This document shows, in pieces, positions 1-6,786 of a stretch of DNA of 20,296 nucleotides (the stretch's first letter is position 1; each line of letters starts with the position of its first letter). The stretch is from the IMG/VR virus record IMGVR_UViG_3300049783_000269, positions 1-20,296 of that record; one strand, written 5' to 3'. This stretch comes from a virus. A program made the translations under genes and the position numbers. The notes beneath the pieces were generated by a model. It was not told where the DNA came from. It ran no database searches and was given only the letters and a program-made list of their open reading frames with translations.

Positions 1-44
1 TAAAATAAATGCCAAAATGGCTTCATTCTTTAACTAAATAAAAC

Positions 45-365
45 ATGGCGTTTAAACTAAAACCACCATTTAAAGAACACTCTCCTATATACGAAAGAGA
101 ATTAGAAGAAGGTTGTATGGGTAAAGGTAATAAAAACGGTACTATTTTAATAGCTCCAGACCTACCTAAAGATGCTGAGCTAAGCGTTATAGATCATGAA
201 GAAATACATATAGACCAGGTTAAACGTGGTGATTTAGATTACAATGACGAAGATGTAATTTGGAAAGGTAAAAAATATCCAAGATCTAAGATGAAAGAAG
301 GTGACCCTAATTTACCATGGGAAAAAGAAGCATATAGTAAAACAGATCCACACGATAAATACTAA
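45..365 (+). CDS. small HExxH zinc-peptidase-like protein
   Basis: This 106-aa protein contains HEEIH at residues 51-55, an exact HExxH zincin motif in which two histidines would bind zinc and the glutamate would be catalytic. A downstream PWEKEAY (91-97) could supply a third glutamate ligand, as in gluzincin-type small peptidases. There is no signal peptide and no membrane segment, so it would act in the cytoplasm or on virion components unless released by the holin. The stop codon overlaps the holin start by one base (TAATG at 363-367), so the two are translationally coupled. The start at 45 follows an A/T-rich leader without Shine-Dalgarno. Known: many phage genomes carry small zincin-like proteins of undefined role. 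Inferred: a role in lysis (peptidoglycan or protein cleavage) or virion maturation. The motif is clear; the substrate is not. Confidence 0.6.
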   Translation: MAFKLKPPFKEHSPIYERELEEGCMGKGNKNGTILIAPDLPKDAELSVIDHEEIHIDQVKRGDLDYNDEDVIWKGKKYPRSKMKEGDPNLPWEKEAYSKTDPHDKY

Positions 366-829
366 TGAGTAAAAAGAAATTTCACGAAACAAAAGTTGGC
401 AAGTTCTTAGCACATGCAGCTCCAAGTATACTAGGCACTGTAGGTGAAGTATTACCAAACAACGGTGTGTTAGGTTTAGTTAAAAACTTAATACATAAAG
501 ATCCTGCGTTACCTGCAGAGGACAAAGAAAAAGCGTTAATGTTATTAGAACAAGATATGACAGAAATGCAAGAAATATCAAAGCGCTGGGACAGCGACAT
601 GAAGAGTGATTCATGGTTAAGTAAAAACACGCGCCCATTATCTTTGATTTTTTTATCTGTAATGACCATTGCTTTTATATGGGTTGATAGCCATGAAAAT
701 CTATCTTTTACGGTAGAACAAGAGTGGATAGGTTTGTTAAAAACTTTAACAACAACAGTATACGTAGCATATTTTGGTTCGCGAGGGGCGGAAAAATTCA
801 AAACTATAAGTAATAATAATAATAAGTAA
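365..829 (+). CDS. putative holin, GTA/3TM holin type
   Basis: This 154-aa protein would form pores in the inner membrane at lysis. It has an N-terminal amphipathic, Gly/Pro-containing segment (about 14-43), then a charged helix ending in RWDSDMKSDSWLSKNTRPL (74-92). A hydrophobic segment follows at about 91-107 and a second at about 119-138, with a short basic/Asn-rich tail. The order of helical Gln/Glu-rich stretch, RW..DM.SDSWLSKN.RPL and two membrane segments matches the family called 'holin of 3TMs, for gene-transfer release', as I remember it. The coding region is start-coupled to the upstream zincin-like gene, consistent with a lysis pair. The Asn repeat at the C-terminus comes from an AAT run near 813-826. 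A 150-codon open frame on the opposite strand is judged a shadow. Confidence 0.72.
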   Translation: MSKKKFHETKVGKFLAHAAPSILGTVGEVLPNNGVLGLVKNLIHKDPALPAEDKEKALMLLEQDMTEMQEISKRWDSDMKSDSWLSKNTRPLSLIFLSVMTIAFIWVDSHENLSFTVEQEWIGLLKTLTTTVYVAYFGSRGAEKFKTISNNNNK

Positions 830-859
830 AACAAATAATAACAATTAAAATTTAATCAA

Positions 860-1117
860 ATGAGTAAAGATCAAAAAATTACAAAAAAAGAATTAGAAGC
901 AGTCAAAGAACAACAAAAGAAAATTCAAACAGTTGTTTATGACTTAGGAAGTTTAGAAGCTAGGAAATTTGAAATTTCAGGAGCATTAAAAGACTTCACA
1001 GAAGCTTTAAATAAAACTAAAAAAGAACTAGAAGAAAAGTACGGACAAGTTAATATTAACTTAGAAGACGGATCTTACGAGGAAATAGTAGAAGAAGTAG
1101 CTACAGAAGAAGTATAA
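860..1117 (+). CDS. small coiled-coil protein, unknown function
   Basis: This 85-aa, highly charged protein is predicted by eye to be almost wholly helical. Heptad-like Lys/Glu/Gln stretches cover about residues 8-60 (KKELEAVKEQQKKIQ, then ALNKTKKELEEKYGQ), followed by an acidic tail (EEIVEEVATEEV). It has no cysteines, signal peptide or membrane segment. It lies between the holin and a small conserved hypothetical, six bases before the next start, so it is probably in the same transcript. The start at 860 follows an A/T-rich leader (AAAATTTAATCAA) of the same kind as other starts here. It could be a spanin-like accessory, a chaperone or a minor structural protein; nothing in the sequence decides. 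Confidence 0.6.
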   Translation: MSKDQKITKKELEAVKEQQKKIQTVVYDLGSLEARKFEISGALKDFTEALNKTKKELEEKYGQVNINLEDGSYEEIVEEVATEEV

Positions 1118-1122
1118 CAGCA

Positions 1123-1350
1123 ATGGACTCTATTATAAGAAAGATAAGTATAGGCTCGGACTATAAAAACGAAGCAATGCATTATTCCGTAGGTCAGTCA
1201 GTTTATGGCGGACACACGATTAACAACATTACTTTAGATGAATCTGATAATTCTTATAATATTTTTATAAAAAAGAACAACGAGATAATGCCATGGAAGA
1301 AATTCAACTCTAACATGGCTATATCCGTTGAGTATGATTTAGAATATTAA
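1123..1350 (+). CDS. conserved small phage protein, unknown function
   Basis: This 75-aa protein starts MDSIIRKISIGSDYKNEAMHY and has alternating hydrophobic and polar stretches suggesting a small beta-rich fold (SYNIFIKK, AISVEYDLEY). There are no transmembrane segments and no recognisable catalytic motif. I have the impression of similar small proteins beside terminase genes in marine phage contigs, but I cannot name a family. The stop overlaps the next start by one base (TAATG at 1348-1352), which indicates coupled translation with the GroES-like gene downstream. Its place between lysis genes and packaging genes gives no clear role. Confidence 0.55.
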   Translation: MDSIIRKISIGSDYKNEAMHYSVGQSVYGGHTINNITLDESDNSYNIFIKKNNEIMPWKKFNSNMAISVEYDLEY

Positions 1351-1955
1351 TGAACAGTATATATGATTTTATTATAACTCCTAAAAATAGTAGGTATAAT
1401 AATGAAAAAAAAATTGGTGATAAAACTTTAATAGTTAACACTAGTATTGAAGATCATAAGCTTGTTAGTAAAGAAGCTATTATAGTATCAGTGCCATTAG
1501 CGTTTAAAACTACTTTAAAAGTTGGTGACGAAATAATGGTACATCACAACATCTTTAGAAGATGGTATGACGTACGTGGCGCTTCAAGAAACAGTGGTCA
1601 ATATTTTAAAGAAGAATTATATTTTTGTAAACCAGATCAACTATATTTATATAAAAGAGATAACAAATGGTTGTCTATTGGTCAAAGATGTTTTATAAAA
1701 CCCATAAAAAACAATAACAATCTAACGCTAGAAAAAGAACAAAAGCATATTGGAATACTAAAGATAGGTAATAGTTCATTAGAAGCGCTAGGAATCAATC
1801 CAGGGGATCTTGTAGGTTTTAAGGCCGGTAGAGAATGGGAATTTATTGTAGACGGTCAACGTCTTTATTGTATGAAATCAAATGATATTATTTTAAAATA
1901 TGAACACGAAGGAAACGAAGTTGAATATAATCCAAGCTGGGCATGTAGCAGTTGA
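1350..1955 (+). CDS. tandem GroES-like (co-chaperonin-like) protein
   Basis: This 201-aa protein appears to hold two GroES-like units. The C-terminal unit (about 112-185) starts RCFIKPI, like the GroES opening beta strand, and continues with NPGDLVGF (150-157), a short loop, EFIVDGQRLYCM (164-175) and SNDIILKYE (177-185). That parallels the GroES pattern GD.V.F, IDG.EYL, .DIL. The N-terminal unit (about 22-104) starts GDKTLIV and has KVGDEIMVHH (57-66), then EELYFCKPDQLYLYKRD (88-104), the same layout with a longer middle insertion. Known: some phages encode co-chaperonins, such as T4 gp31, that adapt the host chaperonin for capsid folding. Inferred: a similar role here, supported by the position just before terminase, portal and capsid genes. 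The mobile loop that binds GroEL cannot be identified with confidence. Its 3' end overlaps the next gene by 56 bases. Confidence 0.5.
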   Translation: MNSIYDFIITPKNSRYNNEKKIGDKTLIVNTSIEDHKLVSKEAIIVSVPLAFKTTLKVGDEIMVHHNIFRRWYDVRGASRNSGQYFKEELYFCKPDQLYLYKRDNKWLSIGQRCFIKPIKNNNNLTLEKEQKHIGILKIGNSSLEALGINPGDLVGFKAGREWEFIVDGQRLYCMKSNDIILKYEHEGNEVEYNPSWACSS

Positions 1956-2175
1956 GGAACTTATTAAAGTTGCTAAAGAAGCTATTGTAGATTCAGACGA
2001 TGACATATCAGCTGACAGACTTAAAAATGCTGCAGCTACAAAAAAACTAGCTATATTTGATGCTTTTGAAATACTTAACCGTATTGTTGCAGAACAAGAT
2101 ATGTTAGATGAAAAACCTAAAGAAGTTAAAAAAGAAGTTGCATTTCGTGGCTTTGCTGAAGGAAGATCTAAATAA
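1900..2175 (+). CDS. putative terminase small subunit
   Basis: This 91-aa protein is predicted to be mostly helical (AVEELIKVAKEAI, then DRLKNAAATKKLAIFDAFEILNRIV, residues about 41-65), with a basic, Lys-rich C-terminus. Immediate coupling to the large terminase (TAATG at 2173-2177), the small size and the helical composition fit a small terminase subunit. That protein recognises packaging DNA and regulates the large subunit. No clear helix-turn-helix can be proved by eye, so the call rests mainly on position plus a remembered resemblance to small proteins preceding terL in marine phages. The first 56 bases lie inside the end of the GroES-like gene in a different frame. No later start would keep the conserved-looking N-terminus, so the overlap is accepted. 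Confidence 0.5.
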   Translation: MNTKETKLNIIQAGHVAVEELIKVAKEAIVDSDDDISADRLKNAAATKKLAIFDAFEILNRIVAEQDMLDEKPKEVKKEVAFRGFAEGRSK

Positions 2176-4385
2176 TGTACGAGCAAACACTATATAAAGT
2201 ATTACCTGATCACGTTAAACCTAAGATTCTTAAACGAATGAATAGGTATAACAAATGGGAGTATGGATACAACGAAGATCATGATATGATTGTTATATCT
2301 AAGACTGGACAAATTGGAGAAGTATACGAAATACAAAATCTTAAGATAGCTTTACCTAAAGAAAAAGAAGTAGAGAAGTTTAAAGAAAATAGATGGACAC
2401 CATTCAATTATCCTAAAGAATTAAAAAGAATTAAAACTGTGTTCGACTGGAGAGAGTACCCAGAAGAATTCAAAGAAAAATATTACGACTATATTGATAA
2501 TGAGTTTAAAAGACGCGAAGAAGGTTTCTGGTATATCAACAAAGATATTCCTACTTATGTTACTGGTACGCATTACATGTATTTACAATGGTCTAAGATT
2601 GATGTAGGTCAACCAGATTTTAGAGAATCAAATAGATTATTCTTTATATTTTGGGAAGCTTGCAGAGCAGATTACAGGTGTTATGGTATGTCATACCTTA
2701 AAAACAGACGTTCAGGATTTTCTTTTATGGCATCAGGTGAGTGTGTTAACATGGCTACAATATCAACCGATGCTAGATTTGGTATATTATCTAAATCAGG
2801 TGCTGATGCGAAGAAGATGTTTACAGATAAAGTAGTTCCTATTTCAGTTAATTATCCTTTCTTCTTTAAACCAATACAAGACGGTATGGATCGTCCAAAA
2901 ACAGAACTAGCTTACAGAGTTCCAGCTAGTAAATTTACTAGAAGAAGTATTGTTTCTACTGATAAACCAGAAGATTTAGAAGGATTAGATACGACCATTG
3001 ATTGGAAAAACACAGGTGACAACGCTTATGATGGTGAAAAACTAAAGTTATTAGTACATGATGAATCAGGTAAATGGGAAAGACCAAATGATATTCTTAA
3101 TAACTGGAGGGTTACAAAAACCACTCTTAGATTAGGATCAAGAATTATTGGTAAGTGTATGATGGGATCAACATCAAATGCTTTAGACAAAGGAGGTAGA
3201 AACTTTAAAAAATTATATGATAGCTCAGATGTTAAAAAAAGAAACGCAAATGGACAAACACGTTCAGGACTCTATTCTTTGTTCATTCCTATGGAATGGA
3301 ATTACGAAGGATACATTGACTCTTATGGCTATCCTGTATTCGACACCCCACAAGAAAAAGTGTTTGGACCTCATGGAACTCCAATCAAGTTTGGGGTTAT
3401 TGAATACTGGGAGAATGAGGTAGAAGGTCTTAAAGATGACCAAGATGGATTAAACGAATTTTATAGACAGTTTCCACGTACTACAAAACACGCGTTCAGA
3501 GATGAGTCTAAAATGTCTCTATTTAATCTAACTAAAATATACCAACAAATAGATTACAATGAAGAAGCAACTTCTGCTGCAATTGTAACTCAAGGTAATT
3601 TTCAATGGGAAAGAGGTATTGTAGATACTAGAGTTATATTTTCACCAAATAAAAACGGAAGATTTTATATAACTTGGGTACCACCAATAAACTTACAAAA
3701 CAGATTTATAATTAAAAATGGTATTAAATATCCAGGCAACGAACACATGGGTGCTTTTGGTTGTGATAGTTATGATATATCAGGCACAGTAGATGGAAGA
3801 GGTTCTAATGGATCTTTACATGGTTTAACTAAGTTCAGTATGGAAGATGCTCCTGCTGATCATTTTTTCTTAGAGTATATCGCTCGTCCACAAACTGCTG
3901 AAATATTTTTTGAAGATGTTCTTATGGCTTGTATTTTTTATGGCATGCCAATACTAGCAGAGAACAATAAGCCTAGATTGTTATATCATTTTAAAAGAAG
4001 AGGTTACAGAGGTTTTAGCATTAATAGACCAGATAAAGTCTATGCTAAGTTGTCTATAACAGAAAGAGAGATTGGTGGAATACCTAACTCTAGTCAAGAT
4101 ATAATACAAGCGCACGCTGCTGCAATTGAAACTTATATAGAAAATGCTGTAGGATTTGATGGTGAAAATTATGGAGATGTTTACTTCCAAAGAACACTAG
4201 AAGATTGGGCTCAGTTTGATATAAACAAAAGAACAAAGTTTGATGCATCTATTAGTTCGGGACTTGCTATAATGGCTTGTAACAAAAGTAGATATGCTCC
4301 AGTAAATAGAAAAAAGAGAGAGCCAGTAGATATTGGTATAAAGAAATATGATAATAAAGGTTTATTATCTAAAATAATCAAGTAA
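2175..4385 (+). CDS. terL: terminase large subunit (DNA packaging ATPase/nuclease)
   Basis: This 736-aa motor cuts concatemeric DNA and pumps it through the portal. The N-terminal ATPase region has a degenerate Walker A-like stretch (about 175-190, SYLKNRRSGFSFMASGE). Walker B is hydrophobic residues followed by HDE (about 291-297), with the expected Asp-Glu pair. A coupling-motif-like MMGSTSNAL lies at 329-337. The C-terminal RNase H-like nuclease is marked by acidic residues in FGCDSYD (D531, D534), LAENNKP (E596) and a late Asp in KFDASISSGLAIMA (D690). Its length is at the upper end for terminases, with about 120 extra N-terminal residues before the ATPase core. It is coupled to the small-subunit candidate upstream and abuts the portal start (stop 4383-4385, ATG 4386). 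The Walker A lacks the textbook GKS/T signature, which is common among phage terminases. Confidence 0.9.
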   Translation: MYEQTLYKVLPDHVKPKILKRMNRYNKWEYGYNEDHDMIVISKTGQIGEVYEIQNLKIALPKEKEVEKFKENRWTPFNYPKELKRIKTVFDWREYPEEFKEKYYDYIDNEFKRREEGFWYINKDIPTYVTGTHYMYLQWSKIDVGQPDFRESNRLFFIFWEACRADYRCYGMSYLKNRRSGFSFMASGECVNMATISTDARFGILSKSGADAKKMFTDKVVPISVNYPFFFKPIQDGMDRPKTELAYRVPASKFTRRSIVSTDKPEDLEGLDTTIDWKNTGDNAYDGEKLKLLVHDESGKWERPNDILNNWRVTKTTLRLGSRIIGKCMMGSTSNALDKGGRNFKKLYDSSDVKKRNANGQTRSGLYSLFIPMEWNYEGYIDSYGYPVFDTPQEKVFGPHGTPIKFGVIEYWENEVEGLKDDQDGLNEFYRQFPRTTKHAFRDESKMSLFNLTKIYQQIDYNEEATSAAIVTQGNFQWERGIVDTRVIFSPNKNGRFYITWVPPINLQNRFIIKNGIKYPGNEHMGAFGCDSYDISGTVDGRGSNGSLHGLTKFSMEDAPADHFFLEYIARPQTAEIFFEDVLMACIFYGMPILAENNKPRLLYHFKRRGYRGFSINRPDKVYAKLSITEREIGGIPNSSQDIIQAHAAAIETYIENAVGFDGENYGDVYFQRTLEDWAQFDINKRTKFDASISSGLAIMACNKSRYAPVNRKKREPVDIGIKKYDNKGLLSKIIK

Positions 4386-6755
4386 ATGAATACATACGCA
4401 AATCCAAATAGTGCCTTTCCAAGCCAAACTGTGCCAGATGCTGAAAAAGCTTCCCAAGAATACGGGAGGCAGGTTGCACAAGCTATTGAAAGCGAATGGT
4501 GGAGACAAGGTGGTAATGGAACTAGATTTGCTACTACTTATAATAGATTCCATAGCTTAAGATTATATGCTAGAGGAGAACAACCAGTTCAAAAATACAA
4601 AGATGAATTAGCTATTAATGGTGACATGTCTTATCTTAATTTAGACTGGAAACCTGTACCTGTTATTTCTAAGTTTGTTGATATCGTAGCAAACGGTATG
4701 AACAACAAGCATTATGAAATAAAAGCTTTTGCTCAAGATCCAGTATCGTTAAAAAAGAGAACTGATTACGCTAACTCTATATTGCAAGATATGAGAGCTA
4801 AACCTTATCTACAAAACATGCAAACTACTTTAGGCATCGATCAGTTTAATACTGATAGTCCTGATACTCTTCCTGAATCAGAAGATGAATTAGATTTGCA
4901 CATGCAGCTTAGTTACAAGCAATCAATTGAAATAGCTGAAGAAGAAGTTATTAATACTACTTTAAAGAAAAACAGGTTTGATAATATAAAGAAAAGATTT
5001 AATTATGACCTTGTTACTATAGGTATTGGAGCTTGTAAAACTCATTGGAATAAAGCTAATGGAGTTACATTACATTACGTAGACCCTTGTGATTTAATAT
5101 ATTCTTACACAGAAGATCCAAATTTTGAAGACATATACTATATAGGTGAAGTTAAAAGTTTAACTATACCAGAAATTGCAAAACAATTCCCACAGTTAAC
5201 AGAAGAAGAATTAAAAAAAATACAACAAACTAAAGGTTATCAAAGAGAACAATTGTACGGTTGGAACGGTTATGATCAAAACACTTGTCAAGTTTTATAC
5301 TTTGAATACAAAACTTATAATGAACAAGTATTTAAAATAAAAGAAACTGAACAAGGTTTAGAAAAAGCTTTAGAAAAAACAGATCAATTTAATCCACCAC
5401 CAAGTGATGGGTTTAAAAGAGTTAGTAGGAAAATAGAAGTATTATATAAAGGAGTTAAGATACTAGGTAACAACCAACTTATTGAATGGGAGTTATCAGA
5501 AAATATGACAAGACCTTTTGCTGATACTACTAAGGTTGAAATGAGTTATACTATATGTGCTCCTAGACTTTACAAAGGTAAAATAGAATCATTAGTAAGT
5601 AAGATAACAGGTTTTGCTGACATGATACAATTAACACATTTAAAACTACAACAAGTTATGTCTAGAATAGTACCTGATGGTGTGTTCTTAGATATGGATG
5701 GTTTAGCTGAGGTTGATTTAGGTAATGGAACAAATTATAATCCAGCAGAAGCACTTAATATGTATTTCCAAACTGGTTCGATAGTTGGTAGATCACTTAC
5801 TCAAGAAGGTCAAATGAACGCTGGTAAAGTACCTATACAAGAGTTAGCTACGTCTAGTGGTCAAGCTAAAATAGGTAGTTTAATACAAACCTATCAGTAT
5901 TATTTACAAATGATACGTGACGTAACCGGACTTAATGAAGCTAGAGATGGTAGTGCTCCAGAAAAAGATACATTAGTTGGTTTACAAAAAATGGCAGTTA
6001 ACGCGTCTAACACAGCTACAAGGCATTTAATGCAAGGTAGTTTATGGTTAACACTTAGAACGTGTGAAAATATTTCATTAAAAATAGCTGATTCATTAAA
6101 TTTTCCACTTACTTTAAATTCTTTAAAAAATTCTATATCAACTTACAACTCTGCTACATTATCAGAGATACAAAATCTGAACATGCATGATTTTGGAATA
6201 TTCTTAGAACTAGAACCAGATGAAGAAGAAAAAGCTGTACTAGAACAAAACATACAAATGTCAATACAACAAGGTGGTATTGATTTAGAAGATGCTATTG
6301 ATATTAGAAGGATTAAAAATCTTAAACTTGCTAACGACGTTTTAAAACAAAAACGTAAAAAGAAACAAAAAGATGATCAAGCTAATCAACAAGCTATGAT
6401 TAAAGCTCAAGCTGATGCTAACGCAGAAGCTTCTGAAAGAGCTGCTCAAGCAGAGATGCAAAAAGCTCAAGCTTTAGTTGAAAGCGATGTTCAGTTAGAA
6501 CAAGCTAAGTCTCAAATGGAAATACAAAGAATGCAAACAGCATCTCAAATAAAACAACAAGAGATGCAAATACAGTTTGAATACGATATGCAACTTAAAG
6601 AAGCTGAATTAAAAGCTATGTCTGAAAAAGAAGCTTTAATTGAAAATCGTAAAGACAAAAGAATCAAGATAGAAGGTAATCAACAAAGTCAAATGATTGA
6701 TCAAAGAAACAATGATTTGATGCCTATAGATTTTGAACAACAAGGTACTATGTAG
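4386..6755 (+). CDS. portal protein
   Basis: This 789-aa protein would form the dodecameric ring at the capsid vertex through which DNA passes. Evidence is its place directly after terL, its size, and typical portal segments. These are DWKPVPVISKFVDIVANGM (about 83-101), DPCDLIYSYTEDPNFEDI in the central region, a long helical part (IESLVSKITGFADMIQLTH, about 400), and TGLNEARDGSAPEKDTLVGL (about 514-533) before another helix bundle. The last 145 residues (about 640-785) are Gln/Ala/Glu/Lys-rich and strongly coiled-coil, resembling the extended C-terminal barrel of P22-type and crAss-like portals. The stop codon is TAG, lying inside an inverted repeat at 6743-6760. No signal peptide is present, as expected. 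It is followed by the scaffold gene after 31 A/T-rich bases. Confidence 0.87.
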   Translation: MNTYANPNSAFPSQTVPDAEKASQEYGRQVAQAIESEWWRQGGNGTRFATTYNRFHSLRLYARGEQPVQKYKDELAINGDMSYLNLDWKPVPVISKFVDIVANGMNNKHYEIKAFAQDPVSLKKRTDYANSILQDMRAKPYLQNMQTTLGIDQFNTDSPDTLPESEDELDLHMQLSYKQSIEIAEEEVINTTLKKNRFDNIKKRFNYDLVTIGIGACKTHWNKANGVTLHYVDPCDLIYSYTEDPNFEDIYYIGEVKSLTIPEIAKQFPQLTEEELKKIQQTKGYQREQLYGWNGYDQNTCQVLYFEYKTYNEQVFKIKETEQGLEKALEKTDQFNPPPSDGFKRVSRKIEVLYKGVKILGNNQLIEWELSENMTRPFADTTKVEMSYTICAPRLYKGKIESLVSKITGFADMIQLTHLKLQQVMSRIVPDGVFLDMDGLAEVDLGNGTNYNPAEALNMYFQTGSIVGRSLTQEGQMNAGKVPIQELATSSGQAKIGSLIQTYQYYLQMIRDVTGLNEARDGSAPEKDTLVGLQKMAVNASNTATRHLMQGSLWLTLRTCENISLKIADSLNFPLTLNSLKNSISTYNSATLSEIQNLNMHDFGIFLELEPDEEEKAVLEQNIQMSIQQGGIDLEDAIDIRRIKNLKLANDVLKQKRKKKQKDDQANQQAMIKAQADANAEASERAAQAEMQKAQALVESDVQLEQAKSQMEIQRMQTASQIKQQEMQIQFEYDMQLKEAELKAMSEKEALIENRKDKRIKIEGNQQSQMIDQRNNDLMPIDFEQQGTM

Positions 6756-6760
6756 TACTT
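6743..6760. promoter_or_regulatory. inverted repeat across the portal stop codon
   Basis: GTACTA (6745-6750) and TAGTAC (6753-6758) form a dyad spanning the portal TAG stop. It extends by one G-T and one A-T pair outward and has only two central bases. It is followed by a T/A-rich run (6759-6786) leading to the scaffold start. As RNA the two-base loop is too tight without opening the closing pairs. It could be an operator-like DNA site, a weak processing hairpin or chance. Confidence 0.25.
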
Positions 6761-6786
6761 ATTAATTAATTTTATATTATCATATT

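Noticed and set aside
1-44. Left-edge sequence: possible end of an upstream gene, a 10-codon mini-ORF (9-41) and a GCCA-AAA-TGGC dyad (11-21)
   Set aside because: Too little sequence remains to tell which frame belonged to an upstream gene. The mini-ORF is within chance expectation, and the dyad has only a four-base stem without a clear T-tract.
382-834. 150-codon open frame on the - strand opposite the holin
   Set aside because: It lies entirely antisense to a well-supported gene. Its Leu run comes from the AAT repeat coding Asn in the holin tail, and every other gene in the window is on the + strand.
1893-2186. 97-codon - strand frame over the terminase small subunit candidate
   Set aside because: It is a shadow of a + strand gene, with Ser/Ala-rich composition typical of antisense of Lys/Glu/Ala codons and no coupling to other - strand genes.
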